Assembly (NCBI GenBank): GCA_964485455.1
Contig: CAZAJU010000010.1
Coordinates: forward strand, 1 to 33,796
Source of the DNA: Tissierella_B sp964485455
GTDB taxonomy: Bacteria; Bacillota; Clostridia; Tissierellales; Tissierellaceae
Length of the DNA: 33,796 nt
Direction: 5' to 3'
Part shown: positions 23,101 to 31,019 of the stretch, piece after piece
Numbering within the stretch: the stretch's first letter is position 1
Layout: each line of letters begins with the position of its first letter
Notes under the pieces: model-generated
The model's database searches: none
Seen by the model: only the letters and a program-made list of their open reading frames with translations
What the model was told of the DNA's origin: nothing
Position numbers and translations under genes: made by a program

Positions 23101-24738
23101 ATGGCTAAGGAAATTAAATTTGGCGAAGATGCTCGTCGTTCAATGGAGAGAGGAATTAATAAACTTGCAGATACAGTTAAGGTTACATTAGGACCTAAGG
23201 GAAGAAATGTAGTACTTGATAAGAAATTTGGTGCACCACTTATTACAAACGATGGTGTTACTATTGCACGTGAAATTGAGTTAGAAGATAAATATGAAAA
23301 CATGGGAGCACAACTTGTAAAGGAAGTTGCAACTAAGACTAATGACGTAGCTGGAGATGGAACTACAACCGCTACTTTACTAGCTCAAGCAATTATTAGA
23401 GAAGGTATTAAGAACGTTGCAGCAGGTGCTAACCCAATGATTCTTCAAAAGGGAATCAAGAGTGCTGTTAACACTGCAGTTGAAACTATTAAAAGCTACT
23501 CGATCAAGGTAGAAAGCAAGGAATCTATTGCACAAGTTGCTTCAATATCTGCAGGAGATGAAGAAATTGGTCATTTAATTTCAGATGCAATGGAAAAAGT
23601 AGGTAAGGATGGAGTTATTACTGTAGAAGAGTCTAAATCCATGGGAACTACTCTTGAAGTAGTAGAAGGTATGCAATTCGATAGAGGATATGTTTCAGCT
23701 TACATGGTAACTGATACTGAAAAGATGGTTGCAGAATATGAAAATCCATTTATCCTTATTACTGACAAGAAGATTTCAAATATCCAAGAAATCCTTCCTG
23801 TACTTGAGCAAATAGTTCAAATGAGCAAGCCTCTAGTAATTATCGCTGAGGATATAGAAGGAGAAGCTATGGCTACTCTAGTAGTAAATAAATTAAGAGG
23901 AACATTTAACTGTGTTGCAGTTAAGGCTCCAGGATTTGGAGATAGAAGAAAAGAGATGTTACAGGATATTGCTATATTAACAGGTGGTACTGTAATCTCA
24001 GAAGAATTAGGATATGACCTTAAAGAAGCTACTATAGACATGTTAGGACGTGCGGCTAAGGTTAATATTGACAAAGAAAACACTGTTATAGTAAATGGAG
24101 CTGGAGACCAAGAAGCTATCCAAAATAGAGTTAAACAAATTAAAGCTCAATTAGAAAACACTGAATCAGAATTTGATGCTGAAAAATTACAAGAAAGACT
24201 TGCTAAACTTTCAGGTGGAGTAGCTGTGATTCAAGTAGGAGCTGCTACAGAAACTGAATTAAAGGAAAGAAAGTTAAGAATAGAAGATGCTTTAGCAGCT
24301 ACTAGAGCAGCTGTTGAAGAAGGTATAGTGCCTGGTGGTGGAACAGTTCTAATAGATACAATTCCAGCTGTTTCTAAATTATTAGAAAATGCTCATGGTG
24401 ATGAAAAGACTGGTATCAGCATAATAGTAAGAGCATTGGAAGAACCTGTAAGACAAATCGCTGCTAATGCAGGACTTGAAGGCTCTGTTATAGTTGAAAA
24501 AGTAAAATCAGCAGAAGTAGGTGTTGGTTTCAACGCTTTAAGTGAAGAATATGTAGATATGATTAAAGCTGGTATCGTAGACCCAACTAAGGTTACTCGT
24601 TCAGCACTTCAAAATGCATCAAGCGTTGCAGCTATGGTATTAACTACTGAGGGTGCAGTTGTAGATGTTGAGAAGGAAGACCCAATGGCAGCTATGGGCG
24701 GCATGGGTGGTATGGGTGGCATGGGCGGTATGATGTAG
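23101..24738 (+). CDS. groEL: Chaperonin GroEL
   Basis: The 545-residue 60-kDa chaperonin subunit. It begins AKEIKFGEDARRSM and has TLGPKGRNVVLDKKFG, the ATP-binding GDGTTTATLL (about 86-95), EVVEGMQFDRGY, and the C-terminal GGM repeat tail ending MMM-like GGMM. ATG 23101 matches the conserved family start. AAGGAG is 12 bases upstream, a long spacing, and GTG 23092 is a less likely alternative. It is the second gene of the CIRCE-controlled operon and ends at a long hairpin terminator. Confidence 0.98.
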   Translation: MAKEIKFGEDARRSMERGINKLADTVKVTLGPKGRNVVLDKKFGAPLITNDGVTIAREIELEDKYENMGAQLVKEVATKTNDVAGDGTTTATLLAQAIIREGIKNVAAGANPMILQKGIKSAVNTAVETIKSYSIKVESKESIAQVASISAGDEEIGHLISDAMEKVGKDGVITVEESKSMGTTLEVVEGMQFDRGYVSAYMVTDTEKMVAEYENPFILITDKKISNIQEILPVLEQIVQMSKPLVIIAEDIEGEAMATLVVNKLRGTFNCVAVKAPGFGDRRKEMLQDIAILTGGTVISEELGYDLKEATIDMLGRAAKVNIDKENTVIVNGAGDQEAIQNRVKQIKAQLENTESEFDAEKLQERLAKLSGGVAVIQVGAATETELKERKLRIEDALAATRAAVEEGIVPGGGTVLIDTIPAVSKLLENAHGDEKTGISIIVRALEEPVRQIAANAGLEGSVIVEKVKSAEVGVGFNALSEEYVDMIKAGIVDPTKVTRSALQNASSVAAMVLTTEGAVVDVEKEDPMAAMGGMGGMGGMGGMM

Positions 24739-24773
24739 TCAGACCCTATACAAAATACAAAAGTGTGAATAAA

Positions 24774-24822
24774 ATAGCAGTTACAAATCAATAATTTGAT
24801 TTGTAACTGCTATCTATTTTTT
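24774..24822. terminator. Terminator of groESL
   Basis: A 17-bp perfect stem: ATAGCAGTTACAAATCA (24774-24790) with its complement at 24797-24813, followed by CTATTTTTT. The stop codon of the minus-strand spo0E-like gene (24814-24816) abuts the right arm, so it may end both transcripts. Confidence 0.9.
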
Positions 24823-24981
24823 CGTAATTAGGTCATTATATTTAGCTATAGCCACATCAAGTTCTTGACTTGCTTTGATAATTTCCTCATTTTGTAAATT
24901 TAAATTTTTTTGCTCAATTAACTCGTTTAAATTCTTCTTTAAATCCTCTATGTTATTAAGTAATTTTTCTATTTCCGACAT
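24814..24981 (-). CDS. Spo0E-like aspartyl-phosphate phosphatase
   Basis: A 55-residue helical protein read from ATG 24981 (AGGAGG upstream) to TAG at 24814. It begins MSEIEKLLNNIEDLKKNLNE and contains ASQELDVAIAKYNDLI, matching the Spo0E signature S-x2-LD-x2-I-x2-Y. Spo0E proteins are two-helix phosphatases that dephosphorylate Spo0A-P and delay sporulation. The first half is a predicted long helix rich in Asn, Glu and Lys. It sits just downstream of the 2-hydroxyacid dehydrogenase on the same strand. The motif is clear, but a target other than Spo0A is possible. Confidence 0.83.
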   Translation of the reverse strand: MSEIEKLLNNIEDLKKNLNELIEQKNLNLQNEEIIKASQELDVAIAKYNDLITKK

Positions 24982-25072
24982 CTTAATACCTCCTAGATAT
25001 TAGGATGTGTTAAATTGAAAAAAATATACTTGCTAAGTCTTCGATATAGTTAACCTCTATTAAATTTCTTTA

Positions 25073-26032
25073 TTACTTATTTACTCTATTTCTTGGTTCC
25101 AGTCCATTTAATGCATCAATAATATTATTTGCTGCAATTTCTGCCATCGCACCTCTTGCCTCAAAGGTAGCATTGCCTATATGCGGAGTCATAATTAGAT
25201 TATCTAGCTTTTCAAGGCCTTCAACGATTTTTGGTTCGAACTCAAAAACATCCAATGCGGCTCCTCGGATCATATTGCTTTCTAACGCCTTTAATAATGC
25301 CTTTTCATCCACTACAGGGCCACGGGATGCATTTATTAAGTAAGCAGTAGGCTTCATCTTTTTTAATACATCTTCATTGATAAGATGGTGAGCTTGTGGG
25401 TTATAACTTAAATTTAGAGAGATGAAATCAGATTTTTCAAAAACCTCATCCTGAGTTACATAGGTTAGTCCATATTCCTTTTCTACTTCAGTTGGCAATT
25501 GGTTTCTGTTATTGTAGATTATGTTCATTTCAAAAGCCTTAGCTCTCTTGGCTACAGCTTTACCAATGTTGCCCATGCCTATAATTCCAAGGGTCTTTCC
25601 CAACAATTCAGTACCTAAATGATATAATGGAGACCAGCCTGTAAATCTTCCTTCTCTCATAATATTGTCGCCTTCAACCATTCTTCTAGAAATTCCTAGC
25701 ATTAGTCCTATTGTAAGCTCAGCTGTTGATACTGTTGAAACTGAAGGGGTATTTGAAACTGGGATATTCAACCTCTTAGCAGTTTGAATATCTATATTGT
25801 CAAAGCCTGCTCCATAGTTAGCGATAACTTTCAAGTTTGGATTAGATTCTATAATTTCTTGGTCTATTTTATCTGATAGAAGACAAAGAAGAGCATCTTT
25901 ACCCTTAATCCCTTGGATTAATTCTTCTTTAGTTAGCAAGGTGATTTCATCATGCATTGTGACTTTAAATTCCTTAGAAAGCATCTCATATGCAACTTTT
26001 GGAATTCTACCGGAAATAAAAACTTCTTTCAT
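25073..26032 (-). CDS. D-2-hydroxyacid dehydrogenase (glyoxylate/2-oxo acid reductase type)
   Basis: A 319-residue NAD(P)-dependent dehydrogenase of the D-isomer family, reducing 2-oxo acids to 2-hydroxy acids. The Rossmann motif is GIIGMGNIG (149-157). Catalytic residues are Arg237 (NASRGPVVDE), Glu264 (DVFEFEP) and His284 (TPHIGNAT). It resembles glyoxylate reductase-type members more than lactate dehydrogenase. GAGGAGTGA precedes the ATG. It lies downstream of the third amino acid dehydrogenase on the same strand, so a 2-oxo acid made by that enzyme could be its substrate. The preceding leader contains a structured repeat. Confidence 0.9.
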   Translation of the reverse strand: MKEVFISGRIPKVAYEMLSKEFKVTMHDEITLLTKEELIQGIKGKDALLCLLSDKIDQEIIESNPNLKVIANYGAGFDNIDIQTAKRLNIPVSNTPSVSTVSTAELTIGLMLGISRRMVEGDNIMREGRFTGWSPLYHLGTELLGKTLGIIGMGNIGKAVAKRAKAFEMNIIYNNRNQLPTEVEKEYGLTYVTQDEVFEKSDFISLNLSYNPQAHHLINEDVLKKMKPTAYLINASRGPVVDEKALLKALESNMIRGAALDVFEFEPKIVEGLEKLDNLIMTPHIGNATFEARGAMAEIAANNIIDALNGLEPRNRVNK

Positions 26033-26079
26033 TTAATCACTCCTCTTGAAATTGATTATTTATAACGATGTGCAAATGT

Positions 26080-26219
26080 CCCCCACTTCTAGATGAAGAT
26101 ACTAAGCGACTAACACCAAATCAAAGATTTGGGTTATCTGCTTATTTAAGTGGCGGGTACCTATTAGGTTAAACAGGTGTTGTGAAGTAATCGCTATGCA
26201 ATTACCTCTGTTATTTAAA
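26080..26219. repeat. Structured intergenic repeat, full-length copy
   Basis: The first half folds on itself: CCCCCACTT (26080-26088) pairs with AAGTGGCGGG (26148-26157), and within it AAGC/GCTT, TAAC/GTTA and CCAAATC-aaa-GATTTGG pair. The second half contains AACAG/CTGTT enclosing GTAATCGC-TAT-GCAATTAC. Its last 39 bases recur at 2855-2893. It is probably a non-autonomous mobile or REP-like element; no transposase is nearby. It lies in the probable leader of the 2-hydroxyacid dehydrogenase gene. Confidence 0.72.
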
Positions 26220-26232
26220 TAACTAAATCCTT

Positions 26233-26260
26233 AAAATAAAAAATGATATCGAAGATACCC
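26233..26260 (-). terminator. Weak terminator candidate of the third dehydrogenase gene
   Basis: On the minus strand GGTATC-ttc-GATATC (6 bp, one G-U) is followed by ATTTTTTATTTT. It lies about 60 bases after the dehydrogenase stop. The stem is short, so read-through into the next gene is likely. Confidence 0.4.
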
Positions 26261-26264
26261 TTTT

Positions 26265-26273
26265 ATTATACCA
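26265..26273 (-). promoter_or_regulatory. Extended -10 promoter for the 2-hydroxyacid dehydrogenase
   Basis: On the minus strand the sequence is TGGTATAAT, an extended -10 element without a clear -35. It would give a leader of about 225 bases containing the structured repeat. Confidence 0.45.
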
Positions 26274-26318
26274 TATTTAATTTAAATTCTTTTCATGATT
26301 TGTATTACAAACTTGATC

Positions 26319-27569
26319 TTAGTACCAACCTCTTAGTTTCATAATATTTGCAATTCTCTTTACTGAATACATATATGCTGCTTCTCTAAGGGATACATTG
26401 TATTCTTCCTTCACCGCCCAAATATCCTTAAATGAATTAAGAAGTGCAGCTTCTTCCTTTTCTAAAACCTCATCTTCTTTCCAGTAGTAGCCATATTGAT
26501 TTTGAACCCATTCAAGATAGGATACAGCAACACCTCCGGAGTTTGCTAAAATATCTGGAGCTACTATAATACCTCTTTCATTAAGTATTTCATCAGCAGC
26601 AGCACTTACAGGGCCATTTGCCCCTTCGCAGATAAGCTTAGCATTGATTTTGTTTGCATTATCAGTATTAATAGCATTTTCTAATGCAGCCGGTACTAAT
26701 ATATCAACATTAAGTTCCCAGAATTCATCTAAGCTAATCTTCTTAGTACCAGGGAAATTTAATACCTCCTTGTTCTCCTCGTTATACTTTATCAGTTCGC
26801 TTATATCTATTCCATTTTCATCGTAAATAGCGAAGTCTCTTTTAGCAATAGCTACAGTTTTTGCCCCCATATCCTGTAGACATTTAGCAGAGAAGCTACC
26901 TACATTTCCAAATCCTTGAACTGCTACAGTTGCATTTTGCATATCTATCCCTATCTTGTTTGAAACTTCTCTTGCAATAAGTGAAACTCCAAATCCTGTT
27001 GCAACTCCTCTTCCTTCTGAGCCGCCCCACTCAACAGGTTTTCCTGTTATAACTCCCATAGAGTGATTACCGGTTAATTTAATATATTCATCTGTCATCC
27101 AAGCCATTATCTGTCCATTAGTATTAGCATCTGGAGCAGGAACATCAATCTTTTCTCCAAGATATTTATACAAACCTTGAATATAGCCTCTTGACAATCT
27201 TTCTAGTTCACCCTTTGACAAAGTAGAAGGGTCTACAGTTACACCACCTTTACCGCCACCATAAGGAAGACCAAGTACAGAGCACTTAATAGCCATCCAA
27301 GCAGATAAGGCCATTACTTCATCCTTGTTTACATCGATATGAAATCTTATGCCTCCTTTACCAGGACCAGCAGCATCGTTATAAACGGATCTATAACCTT
27401 TAAATACCTTAAGACTTCCATCATCCATCTTTACAGGTATAGATATTTCGATTACCCTTTTAGCCTCTTTTAAAAGCTCATATACACCTTGTTCTAAATT
27501 TAATTTATCACAAGCAAATTTTATTTGTTTTCTAGCACTCTGTAATGGATTTAAGTTCTCTTTTGTCAT
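26319..27569 (-). CDS. Glu/Leu/Phe/Val dehydrogenase (third paralogue, divergent from LysR)
   Basis: A 416-residue enzyme of the glutamate dehydrogenase family, with PGKGGIRFH (Lys71), WMAIK (Lys95) and PYGGGKGG (Lys107, likely catalytic), APDANTN and GFGNVGS. It lacks the insert that the other two carry after the Rossmann unit. It differs from both at otherwise shared positions (FHID for FHP, APDAN for APDVN, GGVAVSYLEW for GGVTVSYFEW), so it is the most diverged copy and may differ in substrate. ATG 27569 follows AGGAGG. A LysR gene is divergent from it, and the 2-hydroxyacid dehydrogenase is downstream. Confidence 0.92.
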   Translation of the reverse strand: MTKENLNPLQSARKQIKFACDKLNLEQGVYELLKEAKRVIEISIPVKMDDGSLKVFKGYRSVYNDAAGPGKGGIRFHIDVNKDEVMALSAWMAIKCSVLGLPYGGGKGGVTVDPSTLSKGELERLSRGYIQGLYKYLGEKIDVPAPDANTNGQIMAWMTDEYIKLTGNHSMGVITGKPVEWGGSEGRGVATGFGVSLIAREVSNKIGIDMQNATVAVQGFGNVGSFSAKCLQDMGAKTVAIAKRDFAIYDENGIDISELIKYNEENKEVLNFPGTKKISLDEFWELNVDILVPAALENAINTDNANKINAKLICEGANGPVSAAADEILNERGIIVAPDILANSGGVAVSYLEWVQNQYGYYWKEDEVLEKEEAALLNSFKDIWAVKEEYNVSLREAAYMYSVKRIANIMKLRGWY

Positions 27570-27670
27570 AATAATTCCTCCTATATTAGTATAGTAAAGC
27601 ATTGAAATTTAATAATTTAAATATTAATATATATATAAGGAAAAGTAAAATTCATAAATAATATGTTAAT

Positions 27671-27687
27671 CATTCCAAATTGGAATG
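27671..27687. promoter_or_regulatory. Perfect palindrome upstream of the LysR gene
   Basis: CATTCCAA-a-TTGGAATG is an 8-bp perfect inverted repeat around one base, ending just before the LysR ribosome-binding site (GGAGGG). It is in the divergent spacer where LysR proteins bind, and may be the site for autoregulation and control of the dehydrogenase. Confidence 0.6.
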
Positions 27688-27697
27688 TGGAGGGCTT

Positions 27698-28600
27698 ATG
27701 GACTTAAAACAACTAAAAACCTTTATAGCAGTAGCAGAAAACCTTAGCTTTACTAAGGCGGCGGAAGCCTTATTTATGACGCAATCCTCCGTAAGCAAGG
27801 TTATAAAATCCTTGGAAGAGGAGCTAGAAACACAATTATTTTATAGAAATCCTAAAACCGAACTTACGGAAATTGGGAAAGATATATATATTAAAGGAAT
27901 CAATATTTTAACCTTAATGAATAGCATTCCCTTAGAGGTAGAGAATTATCAAGGGTTAAATAAGGGAGAAATAAAAATTGGAATTCCCCCGTTAACGAGT
28001 TCCTCATTTTTTCCAAAGATAATCGGTCAATTCAATCTGATGTATCCAAATATAGAACTTTTATTGTTTGAAAGTGGCTCTAAGCAGATTGAGCAATGGC
28101 TTGAAGAAGGGAAACTGGATATAGGAATAATGGTAACAGATCCATTAAAAAATTATATATATAATTCTATGGAGTTTGTAAGAAGCCCTTTGATGGTTCT
28201 AGTCCATGAGAATAGCCAATTAGCTTCTAAAGGGAGTATTAGCTTCGATGATTTAAGGGACGAGAAACTGGTTCTATTTAGGGAAGATTTTAAGCTCTAT
28301 GATGATATAATAGGAAAATGCAAGGAAAGTTCCTTTGTGCCTAATATCATTTGTAAAAGTTCTCAAAGGGAGTTTATCACTGAGATGGTGTCTTCTGACT
28401 TAGGAGTGGGATTTTTACCGGAGATAATCTGTAAAGAAATCAATAAAAAGAATATTAAATATATACCTTTAGATGATCCTATCTACTTGGAGCTTTCTAT
28501 AGCATGGAGAAAGGATAGGTATATTACTTATGCCAGTCGGGAATGGATTAAATTTGCAGCAGAAAAATTAGGAGCAGATTCTATTGAAATTTCTTCTTAA
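27698..28600 (+). CDS. LysR-family transcriptional regulator
   Basis: A 300-residue LysR-type regulator. The N-terminal winged helix-turn-helix (residues 1-60) is DLKQLKTFIAVAENLSFTKAAEALF with the recognition helix QSSVSKVIKSLEEEL. The effector-binding domain occupies about 90-295. ATG 27698 is used because GGAGGG precedes it by three bases; the in-frame TTG 27680 lies in the palindrome. It is transcribed away from the third amino acid dehydrogenase, which is the usual arrangement for a LysR regulator and its target. The effector may be an amino acid or 2-oxo acid. Confidence 0.92.
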   Translation: MDLKQLKTFIAVAENLSFTKAAEALFMTQSSVSKVIKSLEEELETQLFYRNPKTELTEIGKDIYIKGINILTLMNSIPLEVENYQGLNKGEIKIGIPPLTSSSFFPKIIGQFNLMYPNIELLLFESGSKQIEQWLEEGKLDIGIMVTDPLKNYIYNSMEFVRSPLMVLVHENSQLASKGSISFDDLRDEKLVLFREDFKLYDDIIGKCKESSFVPNIICKSSQREFITEMVSSDLGVGFLPEIICKEINKKNIKYIPLDDPIYLELSIAWRKDRYITYASREWIKFAAEKLGADSIEISS

Positions 28601-28635
28601 ATTATATATTATATTTAGAGAAGTGAGGTGGTATT

Positions 28636-29211
28636 ATTAATTACAAGCACACAATTTATATAATGCTTTCCCATAGCGGGTCGATTTTTTCTAGGGCAAT
28701 AAAGGTATGCTCCAAAGATCCATATACCCATGTGTCCATAGCCTTAGATGAGAATTTCTATGAGTTATACAGCTTCGGAAGGATTAAACCGTATAATCCA
28801 ATAATAGCTGGTTTTGTTAAAGAGGATATTAAAAATGGAACATATAGAAGGTTTCCTGACACTAGATGTGCAATATATGCTTTGGATATAGATGAAACTC
28901 AATTCAGGATGCTTCAAAAAGAGCTTAATAGATTTAAGAAGGAGAGCAGAAAATACGGATATAACCTAATCGGAGTAATAAGCGCAGCATTTAATAAGCC
29001 TTTACATAGAAAATACAGCTATTTTTGTTCTCAGTTTGTATCTGAAATATTGCAAAATAGTGGAATTAGGATAATAGATAAGGATCCAAATCTTACATCA
29101 CCTATGGACTTTAGCAGAAGCAACAGATTAGAATGCATATATGAAGGAGAGTTAAAAGCTTTAAGTAGTAGTGATTTAGAAGTTATTCGTCCTAAATTAA
29201 ATAGAGGCTAG
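28636..29211 (+). CDS. NlpC/P60-like YiiX-type hydrolase-fold protein (probable ATT start)
   Basis: A protein of 191 residues if it starts at ATT 28636, or 182 from ATG 28663. It has SKDPYTHVSIAL with a conserved His, YSFGRIKPYNP and YFCSQFVSEIL with a conserved Cys, the Cys/His pattern of permuted NlpC/P60 proteins of the YiiX group. GAGGTGG (28625-28631) lies just before the ATT codons. No ribosome-binding site precedes ATG 28663, and starting there would remove the first beta strand (YKHTIYIM). There is no signal peptide. Its substrate is unknown, possibly a peptide or lipid amide. It is followed by a strong terminator. Confidence 0.75.
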   Translation: MNYKHTIYIMLSHSGSIFSRAIKVCSKDPYTHVSIALDENFYELYSFGRIKPYNPIIAGFVKEDIKNGTYRRFPDTRCAIYALDIDETQFRMLQKELNRFKKESRKYGYNLIGVISAAFNKPLHRKYSYFCSQFVSEILQNSGIRIIDKDPNLTSPMDFSRSNRLECIYEGELKALSSSDLEVIRPKLNRG

Positions 29212-29276
29212 CAAGATATTAAAACGGAATAATTTTATCCTAAAAAACTAAAAATAATTATATGTAGAATCAATGC

Positions 29277-29315
29277 AAAAATCATTATGAGATTGAATCT
29301 CATAATGATTTTTTT
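29277..29315 (+). terminator. Terminator of the YiiX-like gene
   Basis: ATCATTATGAGAT-tga-ATCTCATAATGAT is a 13-bp perfect stem extended by AAAA/TTTT and followed by six T residues. Confidence 0.88.
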
Positions 29316-29332
29316 AATAATCGAATTCGTTC

Positions 29333-29361
29333 TTGACATCAATATATAAATTTGATACATT
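29333..29361 (+). promoter_or_regulatory. guaB promoter
   Basis: TTGACA (29333-29338), 17-base spacer, TACATT (29356-29361). The leader would be about 60 bases, too short for a purine riboswitch, and none is visible. Confidence 0.7.
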
Positions 29362-29427
29362 AGTAAGAAAAATTATTCGAAAAATTTATCGAAATTTGTG
29401 GAACATTAACAAAAAGGAGGAATTATT

Positions 29428-30879
29428 TTGCAATTTGTTGGAGAAGGTTTAACTTTTGATGATGTCCTTTTGATGCCTTGTAAGTCTGAGGTGCTTCCTA
29501 GAGAAACGAATACAGCCACCTACTTGACTAAAAAGATTAAGCTGAATATACCTTTAATGAGTGCTGGAATGGACACTGTAACTGAGTCTAGAATGGCCAT
29601 CGGAATGGCAAGAGAAGGTGGAATAGGTATTATTCATAAGAATATGTCCATCAGAGCACAAGCTTTAGAAGTAGATAAGGTTAAGAGATCAGAGCACGGC
29701 GTTATTACTGATCCATTTTTTCTATCACCTATACACAATGTATCTGATGCAATGGAATTAATGGAGAGATACAGAATTTCTGGAGTTCCTATAACTAATG
29801 ATAGTGGTACACTAGTAGGTATAATTACCAATAGGGATATAAGGTTTCAAAAGGAAGTTACAAAGTCCATAGATGAAGTAATGACTAAAGAAAACCTAGT
29901 AACAGCTAAGATGGGAATCTCAATGGATGAAGCACTTGAGACAATGAAACACCATAAGATTGAAAAACTTCCTCTTGTTGATGATAATTATAAGCTTACA
30001 GGATTGATCACTATAAAAGATATTGAAAAATCAATTCAATATCCAAATTCAGCTAGAGACAGTAGAGGTAGACTGCTAGTAGGCGCTGCTGTTGGAATAA
30101 CTGGAGATATGCTTGAGAGAGTAGAGGCCTTAGTAAAAGCTGGAGTTGATGTGGTAGTTTTAGATACAGCTCACGGTCATTCTAAAAATGTGTTGGTTGC
30201 AGTTGGAAAGATAAAGGCAGAATATCCTTCCCTACAGGTTATTGCTGGTAATGTTGCTACTAAAGAAGCTACCATTGACTTAATTGAAGCAGGAGCAGAT
30301 GCAGTAAAAGTAGGTATTGGACCTGGCTCCATTTGTACTACCAGAGTGGTTACAGGTATAGGAGTTCCTCAGATTACTGCAATTATTAATTGTGCGGAAG
30401 GTGCAAGGGAATATGGAGTTCCTATAATCGCCGATGGAGGAATCAAGTACTCAGGAGATATAACCAAGGCTATTGGTGCAGGAGCAAATGTTGTAATGGC
30501 AGGCTCTCTATTCGCAGGAACTGAGGAGAGCCCTGGGGAAGATATTATGCTTGAAGGAAGAAGATATAAGGTATATAGAGGGATGGGTTCCCTAGGTGCA
30601 ATGGATGCAGGTAGTGGGGACAGGTACTTCCAAGAGAAGGCAAAGAAATATGTACCTGAAGGTGTAGAAGGAAGGGTTCATTATAAAGGCTCTCTAGGAG
30701 ATGTAATATATCAGCTTATTGGAGGATTGAAGTCCGGTATGGGATATGTAGGGGCTAAGGATATTGAAGCCTTACATGAAAATGCTAGATTTATTAAAAT
30801 CACTGCAGCAACATTGGTTGAAAACCATCCTCATGATATTCAAATAACTAAGGAATCACCAAATTATACAAGAAAATAA
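29428..30879 (+). CDS. guaB: IMP dehydrogenase
   Basis: A 483-residue enzyme that oxidises IMP to XMP, the committed step to GMP. The N-terminal TIM barrel is interrupted by two CBS domains (about 92-205, with SGVPITND and IEKLPLVDD), as in full-length bacterial IMPDH. The active-site loop is GPGSICTTRVVTG with catalytic Cys303. IADGGIKYSGD and MAGSLFAGTEESPGE follow, with YRGMGSLGAM in the mobile flap. The start is TTG 29428, supported by AAAGGAGG 7 bases upstream. It is a single gene between promoter and terminator. Confidence 0.97.
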   Translation: MQFVGEGLTFDDVLLMPCKSEVLPRETNTATYLTKKIKLNIPLMSAGMDTVTESRMAIGMAREGGIGIIHKNMSIRAQALEVDKVKRSEHGVITDPFFLSPIHNVSDAMELMERYRISGVPITNDSGTLVGIITNRDIRFQKEVTKSIDEVMTKENLVTAKMGISMDEALETMKHHKIEKLPLVDDNYKLTGLITIKDIEKSIQYPNSARDSRGRLLVGAAVGITGDMLERVEALVKAGVDVVVLDTAHGHSKNVLVAVGKIKAEYPSLQVIAGNVATKEATIDLIEAGADAVKVGIGPGSICTTRVVTGIGVPQITAIINCAEGAREYGVPIIADGGIKYSGDITKAIGAGANVVMAGSLFAGTEESPGEDIMLEGRRYKVYRGMGSLGAMDAGSGDRYFQEKAKKYVPEGVEGRVHYKGSLGDVIYQLIGGLKSGMGYVGAKDIEALHENARFIKITAATLVENHPHDIQITKESPNYTRK

Positions 30880-30883
30880 CTAC

Positions 30884-30925
30884 AAGACCACATTGCCATT
30901 TATGGATTAATGTGGTCTTCTTTTT
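30884..30925 (+). terminator. Terminator of guaB
   Basis: AAGACCACATT pairs with AATGTGGTCTT over 11 bp (loop 14 bases) and is followed by CTTTTT, five bases after the stop. Confidence 0.87.
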
Positions 30926-31019
30926 AAAGTATAGAAGCATACTTTTTATTTAATAATATAGGTAAACCAAGATTTAAGTTTTCAGCTAGATGGTTTTAAT
31001 TTATGGAGGAGGCAAAGAC

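Noticed and set aside
29362..29427. Purine riboswitch before guaB
   Set aside because: The leader is only about 60 bases and lacks the three-helix junction sequence.
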